Of a DNA stretch of 38,272 nucleotides, positions 36,431 to 38,272 are shown one piece after another. The notes under the pieces were generated by a model. That model did not search any database. It had not been told where the DNA came from and saw only the letters and a program-made list of their open reading frames with translations. Made by a program: the position numbers and the translations under genes. Positions within the stretch are counted from its first letter, which is position 1. Each line of letters starts with the position of its first letter. Source of the DNA: Gemmatimonadaceae bacterium (lineage in GTDB: Bacteria > Gemmatimonadota > Gemmatimonadetes > Gemmatimonadales > Gemmatimonadaceae); assembly GCA_017881585.1 (NCBI GenBank), contig JADGQS010000014.1:1-38272 (forward strand), given 5' to 3'.

Positions 36431-36697
36431 GGGAGTGGCGAGGGAAGGGGCGAGTTCAGGGGTGAGTGGCGAGACCAGGGGGGAGTGGCGAGGGTGAGTG
36501 GGAAGTGGGGAGAACCGAGCGGGGAGTGGCGAGTGGAGAGATCTACTCGCCACATCTCGCATCGCAGCGAGCCGGCCGCAGTTCTCCCCACTTCCCGCTC
36601 GCCTCTCGGTTCTCCCCACTCCCCCCTCACCCTCGCCACTCCCCACTGGTCTCGCCACTTCCCACTGAACTCGCCACTCGCCCCTGAACTCCCCACT
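36431..36697 (+). repeat. Long imperfect inverted repeat, family 1 copy C (ald-mreB gap)
   Basis: With the promoter and leader that follow, it accounts for the 388-base gap before mreB. The left arm (about 36431-36518) ends in GTGGGGAGAACCGAG; the right arm begins CTCGGTTCTCCCCAC (36604-36618) and continues with close complement to about 36697 (e.g. CTGGTCTCGCCACT). The match is the best of the three copies, with one short extra unit in the right arm. A second GTTCTCCCC lies in the inner part (about 36580). The central loop (CCACATCTCGCATCGCAGCG) has diverged more than in A and B. Confidence 0.9.
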
Positions 36698-36706
36698 CAG
36701 TCGCCG

Positions 36707-36735
36707 TTGCTGGCCTCAGGCGCCCTCAGTAGCTT
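36707..36735 (+). promoter_or_regulatory. Proposed mreB promoter
   Basis: TTGCTG (36707-36712), a 17-base spacer and TAGCTT (36730-36735), ten bases beyond the end of copy C. The start would be near 36742, leaving a leader of about 62 bases. The mreB start has no strong Shine-Dalgarno sequence. Confidence 0.55.
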
Positions 36736-36803
36736 TCCCTCGTAAGACTCGACAATTCCTAACTGCCAATCCCGAGCCGCTCGCCTTGCGAGTGAATCCA
36801 TAA

Positions 36804-37841
36804 ATGCGTTGGCCTTTCTTCAAGTCCGGCTCGTTCTTCCCAGCCAACGCCATCGCCGTTGATCTCGGCACGGCCAACACCCTCGTGTACGTGAAGGGCG
36901 AGGGCATCGTGCTCAACGAGCCCTCGGTCGTCGCGATGGATCGCGACACCAAGAAGATCAAGGGCGTCGGCCTCGAAGCGAAGCGCATGCTCGGCCGCAC
37001 GCCCGAAGGCATCATCGCGGTGCGGCCGATGAAGGACGGCGTCATCGCCGACTTCGACGTCACCGAGAAGATGCTGCGCTACTTCCTCGCGCTGATCATC
37101 GAGAACCACGTGTTCAAGGTGAAGCCGCGCGTCATCGTGTGCGTGCCCTCCGGGATTACGGAAGTCGAGCGGCGCGCCGTGCGCGACTCGGCGCTTGGCG
37201 CGGGCGCGAAGGAAGTCTTCATGGTCGCGGAGCCGATGGCCGCCGCGATCGGCGTGGGCCTTCCCGTCGAAACGCCGACGGGCAACATGGTGATCGACAT
37301 CGGCGGCGGCACCACCGAGATCGCCGTCATTGCGCTCTCGGGAATCGTGAGCGACACGTCGATCCGCGTGGGCGGCGACGAGCTCGACATGGCGATCGTG
37401 CAGTTCATGCGGAAGAGCTACAACCTGTTGATCGGCGAGCCGACGGCCGAGCTGATCAAGATTCAGATCGGATCCGCCGCGCCCCTCGGCGAAGAGCGCG
37501 AGATGGAAGTGAAGGGACGCGATCTCGTCTCCGGCATTCCGAAAACCGTGCGTGTGCACTCCGCCGAGATTCGCGAGGCATGCCAGGAGCCCGTGCAGCA
37601 GATCGTCGACGCCGTGCGGCGCGCGCTCGAGATCACGCCCCCCGAACTCGCCAGCGACATCGTCGATCGCGGCATCGTGATGACCGGCGGCGGCGCGCTG
37701 ATTCGCGGGCTCGACGTGCTGCTCACGCAGGAGACCGGACTGCCGATTCACGTCGACGAGGATCCATTGACCTGCGTCGTGCGCGGCTGCGGGCGCATTC
37801 TCGACGATGAGGAGAAGTACTGGTCGGTGCTGAGCACTTAA
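36804..37841 (+). CDS. mreB: Rod shape-determining protein MreB
   Basis: A 345-residue bacterial actin that guides lateral wall synthesis. ATP-binding motifs of the actin fold are clear: [25 protein letters not shown] (phosphate 1), [66 protein letters not shown] (phosphate 2), [12 protein letters not shown], and the adenosine motif [17 protein letters not shown]. The hydrophobic/aromatic N-terminus ([12 protein letters not shown]) could be a membrane-binding segment, as in other MreB proteins. It is separated from ald by a repeat and promoter and followed by mreC after 26 bases. Confidence 0.97.
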   Translation: MRWPFFKSGSFFPANAIAVDLGTANTLVYVKGEGIVLNEPSVVAMDRDTKKIKGVGLEAKRMLGRTPEGIIAVRPMKDGVIADFDVTEKMLRYFLALIIENHVFKVKPRVIVCVPSGITEVERRAVRDSALGAGAKEVFMVAEPMAAAIGVGLPVETPTGNMVIDIGGGTTEIAVIALSGIVSDTSIRVGGDELDMAIVQFMRKSYNLLIGEPTAELIKIQIGSAAPLGEEREMEVKGRDLVSGIPKTVRVHSAEIREACQEPVQQIVDAVRRALEITPPELASDIVDRGIVMTGGGALIRGLDVLLTQETGLPIHVDEDPLTCVVRGCGRILDDEEKYWSVLST

Positions 37842-37867
37842 GTCGATATTGAGGCCGTAGAGAGTCG

Positions 37868-38272
37868 ATGCGGCGCCCCGCGCGAACGAATCCCCGAGTC
37901 GACCTCGTGCTCGCCGCGGCGTGCGGTCTCACCGCCCTCGTGTGCCTGGTCCTTCCCGCGCCGGCGCGCAACACGGCGGCCGCGGCGCTCAGGACGACAC
38001 TCGTCGCACCGCTCGCGTCGATGCAAGTGAAGGCCGAACTCTCGCGTCGCGCGTTCCTTGCGCACGATGCGGCGCTGAGGATCGTGGACAGCGTGACGCT
38101 GCGCTCGCAGCGGCTCACCGGCGTGGAGGAAGAGAACGAGCGGCTGCGCAAGCTGCTGGGGCTCGCCTCCGCGCTGAAATGGGGATTCATCCCGGCCGAG
38201 GCGCTGCAGGGACGCGGGCTCGGGGATGATTTCACGGTCACGCTGTCGGCCGGGAAGAACGCCGGCGTCGAA
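37868..38272 (+). CDS. mreC: Rod shape-determining protein MreC (partial, N-terminal part)
   Basis: 135 codons are present and the frame is open to the right edge. A basic start (MRRPARTNPRVDL) leads into one membrane-spanning segment (VLAAACGLTALVCLVLPAP). A helical, coiled-coil-like stretch follows (VTLRSQRLTGVEEENERLRKL, ending in LLGLASALKWGF). The beginning of the periplasmic beta domain shows AEALQGRGLGDDFTVTL and SAGKNAGVE, matching MreC. In the cell it links MreB to the wall-synthesis enzymes. It lies 26 bases after mreB, in the usual mreBCD order. The gene is cut by the window, not broken. Confidence 0.9.
   Translation, partial: MRRPARTNPRVDLVLAAACGLTALVCLVLPAPARNTAAAALRTTLVAPLASMQVKAELSRRAFLAHDAALRIVDSVTLRSQRLTGVEEENERLRKLLGLASALKWGFIPAEALQGRGLGDDFTVTLSAGKNAGVE

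Noticed and set aside
37838-38241. Minus-strand open frames opposite mreC
   Set aside because: The + strand product matches MreC in membrane segment, coiled coil and beta-domain motifs and directly follows mreB.

Overview
The window comes from a high-GC bacterial chromosome. Every gene I can support lies on the + strand. The content is core housekeeping: lysine and aromatic amino acid synthesis, translation, isoprenoid and phospholipid synthesis, RNA decay and cell shape. The combination of an archaeal/fungal-type aspartate-semialdehyde dehydrogenase, the order cmk-ppdK-rpsA, the block rplM-rpsI-rpsB-tsf-pyrH-frr-uppS-cdsA-dxr-rseP, and promoters with a TANNTT -10 box suggests a member of the FCB superphylum, most likely Gemmatimonadota. 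That assignment is an inference (about 0.6); no rRNA gene is present to settle it.

Layout. 1-727: the tail of a DUF4136-like lipoprotein gene, then a fluoride riboswitch with an intrinsic terminator controlling a CrcB/FluC fluoride channel. 778-11339: a tightly packed biosynthetic operon (M20 deacylase, asd, lysC, dapB, dapA, dapD, aroA, cmk, ppdK), with ATGA/GTGA stop-start overlaps through the lysC-dapB-dapA-dapD section. 11775-13616: rpsA with its own promoter. 13715-17597: two exported proteins, an alpha/beta-hydrolase lipoprotein and a periplasmic repeat protein. 17643-22510: an acyl-CoA carboxylase operon (carboxyltransferase, biotin carboxylase, biotin carrier) with a TrmA/RlmD-type RNA methyltransferase gene inserted by two ATGA overlaps. 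22746-30916: rplM-rpsI, then rpsB-tsf-pyrH-frr-uppS-cdsA-dxr-rseP. 31252-35162: rpsO, pnp and an M16 peptidase gene. 35300-36415: alanine dehydrogenase. 36804-end: mreB and the start of mreC.

The least ordinary part is what separates the operons. Seven gaps hold long, degenerate repeats, most of them arranged as inverted repeats. Three gaps (ppdK/rpsA, rseP/rpsO, ald/mreB) carry copies of one roughly 250-bp imperfect palindrome with a polypurine left arm and polypyrimidine right arm. The others use unrelated short words. Two of the arrays include the stop codon of the upstream gene. In four gaps the order is stop codon, repeat, promoter, gene, which suggests that the repeats end or insulate transcription units.

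Four gaps contain a promoter of the form TTG-N20-TANNTT. Three other genes have TAG[GT]TT placed 6-7 bases before the ATG and no Shine-Dalgarno sequence, as expected for leaderless transcripts. I see no mobile-element gene, CRISPR array, tRNA, rRNA or defence system here. The candidate novelty is the repeat and promoter architecture, not a new protein system.
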